Shown here piece after piece: positions 11,596-23,486 of a DNA stretch of 64,000 bases. How positions within the stretch are numbered: position 1 is the first letter of the stretch; each line of letters begins with the position of its first letter. The DNA is from Larix kaempferi (lineage: Eukaryota; Streptophyta; Pinopsida; Pinales; Pinaceae). The stretch covers positions 4,350,501-4,414,500 of the forward strand of contig BSBM01000190.1 in assembly GCA_027924585.1 (NCBI GenBank), given 5' to 3'. The position numbers and the translations under genes were made by a program. The notes under the pieces were generated by a model. The model did not search any database. It was not told the origin of the DNA and saw only the letters and a list, made by a program, of their open reading frames with translations.

Positions 11596-12286
11596 CCTGT
11601 TCCAACTTGTGAGCTGTGAACAACCTCTTCTACTTTTGAAACAAGTACAGCAGTTGTTCCCAGACCCAAGTCATCTCTTGGTGACTCTGCTTCTTCTTGT
11701 CTCTCCACATAGAACCTTCCCCTAAGCACTCATGCTCTTCAGCTTTCAAAGCTGTTAGGTTGTTTCATTACAACTACTAACCTTCCTTGGAGAAATAAAG
11801 TTAGTCTCCTTCTCCAGCAATACACTCTGCTGCTTTGGTTCATTCATAATCTTCTCTTGCTTTCACCTGCAAGAAATTTATCTTTTCATATGAAAGAGAA
11901 TAAATCTTAAAACCTTTGACTCTTACTTCTTACCAATTTTTGCTTTAGTCGTAACACTACTGTAACTTCTCCAATCCCGCTAGCTGAAATTCCTGAATCT
12001 TTTCCCTTCTTTAAGAGATTTCCTTGCTCTTCTCCTTCACATCCTCCAAGCTATGATTCACTATCATACTTTTCCCTTCAACTATTTCCTGCCAAGAACA
12101 CATGCATATTATCTATATACAATCAAATGACAAGACATAATCACTTACCAAACTTCCTCAACCTTTCCTGGCTACAACCCTTCTTGATGTATGCAATTTC
12201 TTCTCTGTTGTGAACTCTTCACAAGCCACTGTTTACAAATAATATTTTCAGAGTTCTCCTTTGTTCTTCCCAAAGAACCTTTACTC

Positions 12287-12298
12287 GCTCTGATACCA
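12287..12298 (-). promoter_or_regulatory. Primer-binding site of the LARD-like element
   Basis: The plus strand reads GCTCTGATACCA, the exact complement of TGGTATCAGAGC, four bases from the LTR edge at 12303. It defines 12303-13601 as the 5' LTR. Confidence 0.92.
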
Positions 12299-12302
12299 AA
12301 AT

Positions 12303-13601
12303 TGATGCAGGGCCCCTCAGAGCCCTGCCTTAATTCTGAGAAATAACCTCTCCTTCCAGTCTACAGCTAGTACAAAAATGCTACAGTAACTAAATGGCAC
12401 TACCAAAGTGACACTCAGTTACATGAATATTTAAATGATTGCAGAAATTGAAGTATGTTGTAGGAATTCAATAATGTTACCAGCATTTTTCGGTTACCTT
12501 TGAAGGTTGAATACACCCACTCTACCTTTTGCTTAATACAATTCTTGAACACTGTATTTTCATTCATATCATATCCACAACTTCAAGGTTCCTAACACTC
12601 ATCTTCTTTCTTTAGAACTTGATTCTCTTTCACACTTGATCAACCCAAAACGTTATTCATGCACTTCTGCAAAACACAATACATAAAACCTCATGAATAT
12701 CTTCAACCGTGGCTTTTCCCGAAACTCCACCCGACAATCATATAATAGACCCCACTCTGCACAAAACCCAGATTGTGGAATCTTTGAATTCATCTTCGTT
12801 TGTCTAGAAACTGAGCTACAAGTTCAGTGACGGTTTTTTTTCTTCTCCACGCATATGTTTCCTAAAATTCATAGGAACTTCAGTTCCTCAATCTCGCCCT
12901 TCATCTGCAAGTAATCTCATAGAACGACATAACCATTCATGGGATTTCAATCTCGTTCTACACACACAAATGAAACTTATCAAAATCATAGTGCTTGCAA
13001 TATAAATATCTATTTCAAGTTAAAATCATCAATTCCATACATTCAAATACAAAGAGTAACACATAGGTTAAACATAAAACTCTGTTTCTTTTTCATTGAT
13101 TCAAAAATTTGTGGAAGGCATAAGATCTTGCTACTCTACTACTGTACATAGTCCATCCCCAAGCTCTTCTCCTAAAAATTGATCTCTTGAACCCTAATTT
13201 CCTCTTCTACGACTTGACTCTTCCTCTCCCTAGCCTTCTCTTTCCCGAGAGTTACAAAATTTCCTCTTTTTACTAACTCCCCTTTCTTTCTTGAATTGCC
13301 ACTGGAAAGATTCTGCCCTAATAGACACTTACCGAAATTCAGGAATTCTTTCTAAATTTATCTAACTAACTCCTAAAACTTGTAACGACTTAACTAGATG
13401 GCTAAGTCTCCTCACACAGAGCTATAGTTAACCATTTAATTCCTATTCAAACTCTTCAAATTGACAGCAATACCATCTAACAATATTTATCTACTTAAAT
13501 AAACATTCAAATAGAATTCTCAACCTCCTTAGTTTGACTCCCAGCCAGAGCATGTGACAAAATGATCACATTGTTGGTTGTACCTTGATGCCCCTGCATC
13601 A
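12303..13601 (-). repeat. 5' LTR of the minus-strand LARD-like element
   Basis: It pairs with 7501-8800, with the same TGATGCAGGG and CCCTGCATCA ends, and is followed by the AGATG target duplication. Confidence 0.93.
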
Positions 13602-14580
13602 AGATGGAGGAAGAAGAAAGTGTATAACCTTGTTATGTTTTCCAAAATATTAGGATGATCTTCTTCTAGCAATTGGTAGTTTACTCGATCCACATCAAAG
13701 TTTGAGGATATAATTACATCCTTGTGATCAAAGGAAATGAGGTGGAAAACCAAGATAGTTAGAGCATGGATTTCTTGTTCACGAGAGGTCATCCCCAAGA
13801 CATAAATAAAGATAAGTCTTCAAGGGAGATATCTAAATCCAAAGGTAGATCTGAATATCCAGGAAAATATTTGAGGAAATGTGGTAAAAATGTTGATAAA
13901 GGGAAAGGATTTGATGATGTCCCTTTCACAGAAGTGAATATGTACTAAAAAGGAGGGGATGTGTACTTGGCTTCTGCAAGTACTCATTTAGATTGTGATA
14001 TAAATGGTTGATTGACTGAGGTGCTTCTTTTCATATGACTCCTTAGAGGGAGTGGGTTTGTGAGTATGATAAGCATAAGTGAGGTGAAGTTTTCTTAGGG
14101 GAGGACTAGAAAACTAGAATCATATGACATGGAAAAGTTAATTTGTTTCTCAAGGATGAGAATAGAACTCTCCCTAGGTATTTTCACATTCCAAAGTTGG
14201 TTATAAACTCGATATCCATCGGCAAGATGGGTGATGTATACAAACTATGTTTGGAAAATAAACATGCAAAATGGTTTGAGGAACAATATTATTGATGAGA
14301 AGAGTCCAGAATGGAACTCTACAGAATTTGTTGGGAAGCGCTATCACTAATGAGTTTGATTGTTTTCTTGTTCATAAGGGTGGAAATAAAGAACATAAAA
14401 TCCCTAATGTCTCTAGAGAAAAGAGAATGTTATGGCATAAATAACTAGGACATATTGGAATGGAGCTCTTCCTAGAAGGATTGCTATCTTGAACCATTCA
14501 TTTTACATCCAAAGCCCTATATTCATTCTTTGTCATACAAACATTCAATTCAAAGAATTGGAAAATAAACTATAATCCAT
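13602..14580 (+). pseudogene. Older copia gag-protease-integrase remnant, part 2
   Basis: Gag resumes with EEEESVITLLCFPKY and LLLAIGSLL. A protease site follows near 14006-14041 (WLID-stop-GASFHMTP), its active-site Ser codon turned into TGA, then REWVCEYDKH, EVFLGED, NLFLKDENRTLPRYFHIPKL and ISIGKMGDVY. The pre-integrase motif MLWHK-LGHIG is at about 14427-14458. Similarity fades after about 14520, so integrase core, reverse transcriptase and RNase H are missing. Many stops and frame changes mark it as older than the elements inserted in it. Confidence 0.78.
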
Positions 14581-16079
14581 AGATCAAGACGTGTACTTGT
14601 CTTAAAATGCATGTTAAAGTTTAGTATTTTTTCCAATAAAATGTTGCTTAAGGTTTAGGTTTTACACATATAACTTTATTAAATATATATTCATCGCTCT
14701 CCATTTTGGCAACAGCTCTCTAAGTGTAGTAAATGGGTAACTACGCTCATAGGTAACATCATGATATGATGGGACTCAATGAAGCATGAATATGTCAATC
14801 GTATCATAGAGAGACCTAGCTTGTGAAAGATAACGATGCATTATGGTTTGAAGGTTTCTTCTTAGCAATACCTTTACCAAGTCGATTTGCCACTACTAGA
14901 AAGTTATTGCTTTAAATTTAATAATTGATGAGTTAATATCAATTTCATAATTAATAATTAAATATTAGTTATAATTAATTATATAAGATTAAAAATAATC
15001 CATTGTATGTTTGTACATATATTAATTATCTTTGTGGATTATGTTATATTTGAAGGAGTGATTGTAGCTTGATAATATTTTAAAAAAATTATATGCATTT
15101 TAAATTTGTACAACAAATCTCTCTTTTGAAACTTAAATTGGTTATCAAACATGGACTATGTCTAGTTCGGGTTTTTGGAATTATTATTGCATATTTCATC
15201 ATTGAATTACAAATGCACCAAAATTAATACTTGAGATTTAGTTTTAAAGGTATAAGGGGTTTTATTTTATTGATTAATATCTTATCATGTTCATTCAAAA
15301 AAGGGGGTTTTAAATTGTGAAAAATAAGGTTAATATGTTGTAGGTAATGGGGGGAGATGTAGCGTATCAGGAGTTTATAGGTATAGGGCGGGTATCAAAA
15401 TGGTATCTAGTAAAAACAGGGTTCCTTTAATTGGAAAGATGTATTGAGAGGGGGCTCAACAAAATGATTTGGTTAGATATTTATAAATATATAGTAAAAT
15501 TATGGGTATTATTTAATATCCTACGAACACACTTGCTATGGCATAGTTTCACTTATTGAAGACCTCCTGTAAAAGTACCACTCTCAACATTGAAAGATTC
15601 TATTTGATTTTCATTTAATTTCTCTTATACATCATTGATATTTTCTTCAATTATTGTTCAAAGGAGTACCTGACCTTTCAATAATTAATCATGGGTGACA
15701 ATCCACAATTCTTATGGAAAAGTTCGAGAAAAATCGTACATGGGTGTCTAGAGAATCACTTACGATAACCAAGAAGTCAATGTTAGAAACAAATGTATGT
15801 ATTCTATTTAAAATATTTTATAGCAATTATGTTAATTGATTTATTGGGAATTTATCCAATACATGAAGCAATTAGAATATTTGTTTTGGGGAAATTTTAC
15901 ATAATGGTGCTAGATATTTGACATTGGACATGTACGATTTTGAGAACAATGTTTGGCTCTGTCATTTGTTCAAATCCACCTAGTAGTATTCCATATCCTT
16001 TGTAAGTTGAAAAAGTGATCAACCTTGTTTTTCTTAAATGAAATTAATATTTAAATATATTATTTTTACAAAATAAGGT
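14581..16079. other. AT-rich sequence with no recognised feature
   Basis: I see no open frame above chance, no LTR end and no tandem array. Short runs of TTAATTAT and AATATTAT occur near 14940-15010. It is probably old transposon debris. Confidence 0.5.
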
Positions 16080-16165
16080 TTTTGACAATAATATTGATTT
16101 CTTGTTCCTCATAGCGAGTGAAGGAAGTGGGGGAGGATGGCAACCTTGCCACAAGGCAAGGTGTG
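16080..16165 (+). pseudogene. Orphan coding-like fragment, left piece
   Basis: One frame reads SEGSGGGWQPCHKA and meets the target duplication GTGTG (16161-16165). The same frame reopens across the second GTGTG at 40138. A T-rich run ending in CTCATAG precedes it and resembles a splice acceptor, but this is weak. No family is recognised. Confidence 0.3.
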
Positions 16166-16229
16166 TGTAATATCCCTCTTTTATACCCATATTATTTTCT
16201 ATATTTAAACATATATTGTACTTGTTTTC

Positions 16230-16260
16230 TGGTGACAAGCTCAAGGCCAAGACCCCACCA
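16230..16260 (+). repeat. 31-bp GC-rich module in LTR, copy 1
   Basis: It starts TGGTGACAAGC and ends ACCCCACCA, with three differences from the other three copies in the window. It lies 64 bases into the LTR. The arms TGGTG and CACCA can pair. Confidence 0.85.
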
Positions 16261-16867
16261 CTAAAATCATGTAAGTTGTTACGTAATTTCTATGTTGTAT
16301 TTATTGATTAATATACCTATGGGACTAAAGGCTGTGATGTAACTAAATGATAGGGGTCAACCGGCTCAGAAGCCACGAGAATCTAATATATTTATGGAGG
16401 GTATCATCTTAGTGCCGCGGGCACTTGAAAAAGAGTAAAGTGATTTACGAGTTGACCTTCAAATTTAAAACTGTGGTCGTCATAGATTGAGAAGAGTGGT
16501 TACTTGTCACAACCTTCTATTAAGTTATAGAGCTTATCTTTAGTGTGAAGATAGATATGATTAAATGACCCTAAGTAAACTAAGAGATCATGTTATTATT
16601 ATTATCCTAGATTTGAATAAACATTGTATGTGTTATGGTAAGGATGGCTAGCCATAAGTAAAATGGAAACAAGTTTAAATACTTAAGTAAAAAAAAACTA
16701 TGAACTTAGAATGAAGTTAAAAGATACTACAAGATTTCTATTTAAAATTAATATTGAGTATTTCCATAATTAGTATGATGACATATTGAACTTTTAATAG
16801 TAAGGACAATTCTTATAATATTTATGGCTCACAAGTATAACCTCAACGTGAGTAGAAATTATCTCTT

Positions 16868-16930
16868 TATATATATATATATATATATATAAAAGTAATT
16901 TCTTATGAATTATATATATATATATATATA
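16868..16930. repeat. Two (TA)n microsatellites in the left LTR
   Basis: TA runs at about 16868-16890 and 16911-16930 are separated by AAAAGTAATTTCTTATGAAT. Expanded counterparts stand in the right LTR at 37226-37307. Confidence 0.9.
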
Positions 16931-17514
16931 TTATGGAAAAGAGACATGACCTCTCTAACTAATGTCTTGGAATATATAAGTTAATGCATATAAGCATGAA
17001 ATGGATAAACTAAGGGAATAGCCCTTGATTTTTCTCTTTATAACTAAATTAGGCATCCCTCGACTTAAAGAGTATGAAGCCTCAATGTTTTCTAAGTAAA
17101 TAGGCTGTATTAATTTAAATACAACTATAACTACCATATAAAAGTTGTTTATCAATGAAAGTATTTGAAAGGGAAGTAAAATATTTTAAAAAGAAAATAT
17201 ATATTATATATATATATATATATATAAACGATTGAAGCTTAAGTGTTCAATCCTTTTGGAAGGTTTTATTATTACAGATAGTTGAGAGAGTTTTCAGGGA
17301 GGTTGTCTCCTTAGTGGAGCACCCAGATCTCTACTACCGCTAGTTGTAAATCACTCTAAGTCCTTACCCTCGCTATTTGTCTCATTAAAAGGAACACAAA
17401 TCACTACCACTTAGGCTCCAAAATGCCTTCTTAAGGAGGCAGGGGAGGGAGCTAGAAGACACGGGATAGGAGGTGACAACTCTTAAGCTAAACCCTGTTA
17501 AGTTTAAGTTCTAT

Positions 17515-18680
17515 ATTATATATCTCTGTATTGTCTTTCGTATCTTGGTATTGGTTATTGAAATGTAGAATCGCAGGTAGGGGACAACGCTAAGCGCTTG
17601 ATCCCTATGTCATTTATATATTATCTCTGCATTGTTTTGTAATGTGGAATCGCAAGGAGGGGATGGCCCTTGGCTTGATCCCTGTCAAGTTTTATATATT
17701 TGTATTGGTTATTGTAATGTACAATCATAGGGAGGGGACATCATTAAGAACTTTATCCCTGTGTCATTTATATTATATCTGCATTGAGTATCAGGAAGGA
17801 ACAGTGCTAAGCGCTTGATCCTTGTGTCATTTATGTTATATATATAAGCTCTGCGATTCAAATCGGTAGGCCATACAAGGAAAGGAAAGCTAGAAGATTG
17901 ATCCCAGTTGGAAATCTTTGTTTCATATATTTTTATATGTGAGCTCTGCGATATCTGTAAACACATGGTTTCAGTTTATCTTATATTCGAGATCTCTGTG
18001 ATCTCAGGAAATGCATGGTTTTAGTTTTAATTATCTTCCATATCTCTGCGATCTATGTAATTACAAGTTTCTATTTTTATATTATATTCCAGATCCCTAT
18101 GGATCACAGTGTATGGATCTACTACATAAAGACATGTTGAACCATGTGGATCTCTGTGAATGTATCTACTACATAAATTCGTGTTGATCCCTATAAATCT
18201 CAATGAATGTATCTAATGCATAAAGTCGTGTTGATCCTTGTAAATATCAATGAATGTATTTCACTGCATGAAGTCGTGTAGATCCCTGTGGGTCTCAGTT
18301 TATATGACATTTATGCCAAAGTTAAAGCAAGCGTAGATCTGATCTCAGCAAATGCTTGATCCCTGTATGCATCCTTTTAAATATGTTGATCTTTGGTTGG
18401 TTGGACAAAGTTCTCTGCCAATCGAGTATGTGATTTACACTTCTTTGTTTTATTCTATGTAAAATGTATTGGATAGTTGCATATTAATCCCTGGAAACAG
18501 TTATCTAGTGTTGAACTCTGTAAACCATATTTGGACATTTGAGTATTGATCCTTTCTGGAAACAGTTATCTAGTGTTGACCTCTGTAAAACGTATTTGGA
18601 CATCTGCGTATTGATCCCTTCTAGAGATGGTCATCTAGTTTACCTTTGAAAAATGTATTGGATAGCTGTGTATTAATCCC
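17515..18680 (+). repeat. Degenerate tandem repeat block rich in GATC(C/T)CTG, left LTR
   Basis: Three sub-blocks follow one another. Units of about 75-80 bp (17568, 17647, 17722) contain GAATCGCA, AGGGGA and TTGATCCCTGT. Units of about 60 bp (18090-18300) contain GTTGATCC, CTCAATGAATGTATCT and ACTGCATAAAGTCGTG. Units of about 73 bp (18440-18680) contain GGAAACAGTTATCTAGTG and GTATTGATCCCT. The same block is at 37850-39030 in the right LTR. Confidence 0.78.
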
Positions 18681-21600
18681 CGCTATGAAACTGTTGTATA
18701 CATTTTATTAGATTCGATCTCTGTTGGAAATGATAGATGATTAGTTAGGAGTTCTTCTTAGTAGGGAACTGCTGCACACAATCTCTAATCTGTCGATTGA
18801 ATAGGGTATGCCAACATACGTCTGATTGTTTAGTAAAATATCTCAATGGGAGAGGCTTTGAGAAAGTGGATGGTCTGTTGTAAGATGTAACGCTCTATTT
18901 GATTAATAGAACAAGATGTGACATTTTCTTTGTGGATGTAGCCCATATATTTTGGTGAACCATGTATATATGGTCTCTCTCATATGTGTACTTGTGATGG
19001 CTTCGTTGTTTAAAACAAGATGCATCTTTCACTAAGTTCCTTTAAACATGCAAAATTTATTCAATTATTTTATATAAAATGAGCAAATTTTGCTGTGTGA
19101 GTAGAAACTTTTATAAAGATAATCTTTGCAGGAAGAATTGGCATGAATGAATATGTCGGTAATTAAGGAGGCTTTAATTTTCCTTTATTGATAACTCATC
19201 GTCATTATGTAGTTGCGAGAATGGCATTCTATAGTATTTAAATACAAATAAATCTCATTATGGAGTGGTAGAACTCTTTACCATTTAAAATTCTAATAAG
19301 AACCTATATTTGAATTAATCTATGCTTGTATAAAAGTCGATCTATTCAGGAGCTAATGGTTTTGGTTCATAATTCATATGTTGATCATAGAGTAAGGAGT
19401 AGACTTTGGTATGATTGTGACCCTTCCATTAGAGATTAGTTTTTAGGTGCATAAATCAAGGAAGTGTGTTTATGCCTCTTAGTTATTCTAATATGGTGAT
19501 AACCATTTTCTTTAGTACTCATGGGCAATACATTTTAAATATGATTCAACTTTGAAGTTGGAATAATCGTATTGCACTCACTCTCTTGATATATATGGTT
19601 ACATGAAGGTTTATTGAAGTATCTCTTTGATAAAGACAACCTTATAAATTTAACTAATCCTATTTCCTATTTAGTACTTTGTAGCTGAAGTGATATAATA
19701 GGGAGTTAGGTGATCAACATGAAAAGTTTTGAAAATTCCCTAAAAATGCTAACTTGGATGTTTGGGTATGTTACATATGCTATCAGAGAAGAAGTTACAA
19801 CACTCGGGCTTATTTGGGCTCAGCATGAAGAAAAGAATATAAGTTGGTGGAACTAGGGAAGGGACTCTAACTATAAAGTGCAACTAAACAAAATCATTTT
19901 CAAACATTCAGCAAGAGGTAGCCAATAACTCATCGGTGAGTTACAAGTAATTAATTCCATTATGTTTATTTCTGAAGAATTATGTTTTAAACCGACAAAT
20001 GAAATTGGGTTCAAAGCATATTCCGCAAGAAGTGTATATATTGCTTTAGAATGATAGTAGACTAGGATTTCTAAGATTATAATGGTATTTGATTTCATGA
20101 AACATACAAGATAGATATGTTGAATAAAAATAACTAGAATAGCTATGATGAATTGACATTATTCCCCATATTTGTCACAGGATAAGAGATTGTAGATTAT
20201 GGGAAAAGTATACTAGTATTATGTGCGGTCGACCCTACAAAAGAATAAATAGTTATATTCGGCTGAAAGATTAGTAGTTATAATTGGTTTGATGAAATCA
20301 GATTCCATTGCAGATATATAAGTTGTTTATGAAAGTAGAGTGACATCGCCAATCAACCTTGGCATTATAGTTGATAATAGTATACCGGTTCATAAACAGT
20401 ATCTCAGTTTCGGACAAAATATTACAATGAAGTTCAAATAACAATAATTAGAATGATAGTTAGTCTAAGTGGTTCTAATACTTTTGGGAAGGAATATGAA
20501 CTCTATCATGATTTTATTGTTTAGTAGTTGTACTTTAATGTAGTACTCAAAGAGTAGCATTCTCCTAGTAAGATTGTATGGTCTCATAGATAGGAATACA
20601 AATACAATCACAGAGTTAAGGAATGTGTGTTAAAAGATGTGTTATCTTAAAACCAATGAACAAGTCATATAGAATTAAATTGTTGGAATATGGGTTTTCA
20701 GACAAAATAGTAGATAATGACTTTATATTGACAGTTGATTTTCCTTTCACATATGTAAGGAAAAAAAATTTAGATGTGTTTAGCTATGAATATATCGAAT
20801 GAATGACCATGATGCCTAATATGTTGTATGTTTGTAACAAGAACAAGGAGATGTTTTGTACTCCATTTTCCTCGTATACATAAATGAAGATGTGGGAATT
20901 TATGGTAAGGTATGATATTACCTTTACCAACAAAAGTTTTGATTAAAAACTGTAAATCATAGGAGTAAAGCTTTCGTTTTGTTTTGGTATTATGTATTTT
21001 GTTGATATATTGAAAATGGAGGTTGGGTTAAAATTTTATTTTTGATACATTTAAGAAGAAATGTAAATACTTTCTAGAAATTTTCTCGATATATAGATAG
21101 ATATATACACAAAAATTGTTTTGCAATAGTCTTGCAAATTGTTATAGACACAAGTTAGTAATGAAAAAGATGACCATTGGAATTATTGAAAAGGTTGACA
21201 ACTTATCAAGAGGATAAGCTCTTTTTCCTAATAAGAAAAACCAAAGTTAATGAGAAGAGATTTATAATGGCTATCATTGTGCTAGCATTGAAGTTTCATG
21301 CCGTAAGGTATGTTTGATGAAAAATAATAAATGAAAGTAAGAATGTTGATTTAGTTCATCATGTATATCAGAATATGAAGGATGATTCTTCTTATTATTA
21401 TGTTTAGGAAAATATTTCTTACAAATCTCGACTATGTCATAAAAAGTAGTATTAAAAAGTGATTTTGACAGATTGTCAACATTTGCGGTACTTGTTAGAA
21501 GAGAAAAGCATGTTGCATGTTATTCATAAGGTATGGTAAGAAGATTGTAAGAGTTCGAATAAACGATCAAAAGACTCATTCAAAGCATGAGTGACAATGG

Positions 21601-21710
21601 ATGAGTAAAATAGGTAGACCTATTGTTTATCAACTTGATGATATTATGTTGCATGTTGTGATTAACAAAAAATGCAAGAAAAGATAAATGATCATTATTA
21701 ATAAGTTTTT

Positions 21711-21905
21711 CCTGGACTCAAGTGAGAGGGATTGAGGGGAAAAGGAACATTTCCTGGACTCAAGAATGAGGCTGAGTGGAAAGGAAAACACCAAGTGGAA
21801 AAATTGATGATCCAGCTCTACTTTGCTAAAATAAATTTTTTTTCTGGACTCAAGTAGGAGGCTGAGTGGAAAAGAAATTCTTGGAATCAAGCGAGGAGGC
21901 CTGAG
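21711..21905 (+). repeat. Short direct repeats around TGGACTCAAG
   Basis: TGGACTCAAG occurs near 21714, 21756 and 21845, with a variant TGGAATCAAG near 21882. Each is followed by GAGG(C/G)TGAG and GGAAA-like words at irregular spacing. Confidence 0.7.
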
Positions 21906-22818
21906 GGGAATTGTGAAAGATTTTGAGATATCAATGGAAAGACCTAGGCACAAAATTTAACATTTGTAAGACAAGACTTTGTTTGATGTTTTTGAGAAGG
22001 AAAAATTTTGACTAGCAATCAAAAGGAGGGTAATCTCAAAGTTTTGCCTCTAAGTCCACACAATAATTGGTGACATAACTCGAGGAAGATTTATGTGTTC
22101 AACAGAAGGTTTCCAAAGTTCCAAACTCAAGGGAGAGTTTGGTGTTCAACAAAGTGTTGTTGAAATTTTTTCTTCTTCAAGATGTAACAGTACAACACAT
22201 ATTAGCGAATTTCCAAGTAACTAGACTGTTGATTGTCTTAATGTGTGAATGTTATGAATACAAATAAAAACTTGAGTAGGAAAAATTCCCTCAAGAGGTG
22301 AGGATGAATGATGAATTTAAGTTTACTATTTGAAATTATGTGAAATAAATGATACTAATCTGTGAATGAAGGAGATGTCGACCTCAATTTGAGGACTAGT
22401 TAAAAGTGTCAAAGTATTGGAGGTAAAAGGCATCCTCCAAAAGATAAAGTAAATATGGATTAGTTATGAATTATTTTGAGTTATATTGAAAAATAATCAT
22501 GTATTATGTTTTCTTATGATGATAAAAGAACAAACAAGGGCTAGAATATTTTCCATGAATAACAAATGTTTTGTTGAAAAAAGGAATCATTGTTTATGTT
22601 CTGAGTTGGATTATGAATTAATGATATGTTTTACTGAAAAAATTTGGAAGAGCTGCTTTTGTTGCACAAAGGTGCAGGTTATGAGCGATTACAGCTTGCG
22701 GGAATCATGAAAACTTATGAATATGATCAAAACCGAGATGACGAAGCGAGCAAAAGATGACTCAAGAGTGGGAAACAAATTGTTGAAAACTAGGAACACC
22801 GAGGACGGTGTTATTCTT

Positions 22819-22831
22819 AAGGGGGGGAGGA
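22819..22831 (+). promoter_or_regulatory. Polypurine tract of the outer element
   Basis: AAGGGGGGGAGGA lies immediately before the right LTR start at 22832. Confidence 0.82.
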
Positions 22832-23486
22832 TGTAATATCTTTCTTTTATACCCTTATTATTTTGTAAATTTAAATGTATATTGTACTTGTTTTCTGGTG
22901 AGGAGCTCAAGGCCAAGGCCCCACCAGTAAAATCATGTAAGTTGTTATGTAATTTCTATGTTGCATTTGTTGATTAATAGACCTAGGGGACTGAAGGCTG
23001 TGAGACAACTAAATGATAGGGGTTGACCAGTTTGGAAACCACGGGAATCTAACATATTATGTATGGCGGGTATCATCTTAGTCCCACGGGCACTTGAATA
23101 AGAGTAAAGTGATTTACGGGTTTACCTTAAAATTTATAAGTGTCTTCGTCATAGATTGAGGAGAGTGGTTAATCGTCACAACCTTCTATTAAGTTATAGG
23201 GCTTATATTTAGTGTGAAGATAGCTATGATTAAATGACCCTAAGTAAAATAAGATATCATGCTATCATTAATATCCTAGCTTTGAATAAAGATTGTAGGT
23301 GTTGTGTTAAGGATCGATGGCCATAAGTAAAATGGAAACAAGTTTAAACACTTGTGATCGAAGATAGGTGTCTAGTATTTACTTACCTACAAAAAAAACT
23401 ATGAGCTTATAATGAAGCTAACAGATACTACAATATTTCTATTAAAAGTAATATTGACTATTGTCATAATTAGTATGATGGCATAT
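22832..23486 (+). repeat. Right LTR of the outer element, part 1
   Basis: It matches the first 650 bases of the left LTR and ends at CATAT (23482-23486), where the gypsy element is inserted. Confidence 0.9.
22896..22926 (+). repeat. 31-bp GC-rich module, copy 2
   Basis: It starts TGGTGAGGAGC and ends GCCCCACCA. It is identical base for base to the copies at 40480 and 57711, which belong to a different LTR family, and lies 64 bases into this LTR. Confidence 0.92.

Larger units (their letters stand above)
7501..13601 (-). mobile_element. Complete non-autonomous LTR retrotransposon without gag or pol (LARD-like), TSD AGATG
   Basis: Two LTRs of 1300 and 1299 bp (7501-8800, 12303-13601) begin TGATGCAGGG and end CCCTGCATCA, a 10-bp terminal inverted repeat. 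AGATG stands on both sides (7496-7500 and 13602-13606), so the insertion is intact. The complement of the tRNA-Met primer site at 12287-12298 sets minus-strand orientation. The 3.5-kb interior has no zinc knuckle, protease, reverse transcriptase, RNase H or integrase motif; it has one long minus-strand frame of unknown function. It must have used proteins of another element to move. Confidence 0.93.
16166..19775 (+). repeat. Left LTR (3610 bp) of the outer element
   Basis: It aligns with 22832-23486 plus 37150-40137. Notable contents are the 31-bp GC-rich module at 16230-16260, TA microsatellites near 16868-16930 and 17205-17224, and a degenerate repeat block at 17515-18680 built on GATCCCTG words. 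Confidence 0.9.
19776..22831 (+). other. Interior of the outer element, no intact coding domain
   Basis: A primer-binding-like TGCTATCAGAGA at 19778-19789 opens the interior. Stops are dense in all frames and the longest open stretches are about 75-107 codons. A few words hint at a former pol (EKRFIMAIIVLALKFHAVRY near 21260-21310, reminiscent of gypsy RNase H; TEDGVILKGGRM before the purine tract), but none is decisive. It is either a very old gypsy-type interior or a non-autonomous derivative. Confidence 0.55.

Noticed and set aside
13766-13948. A separate 60-codon Lys/Ser-rich gene
   Set aside because: It lies out of frame within the older copia remnant, between Gag and protease motifs.
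16230-16260. The 31-bp module as a SINE or tRNA-derived promoter
   Set aside because: No A box and B box pair and no poly-A tail; it always sits at one place inside LTRs.
19871-22710. Short open frames of 74-107 codons in the interior of the outer element as genes
   Set aside because: They lie on both strands, have no shared domain order and no homology that I can recognise.
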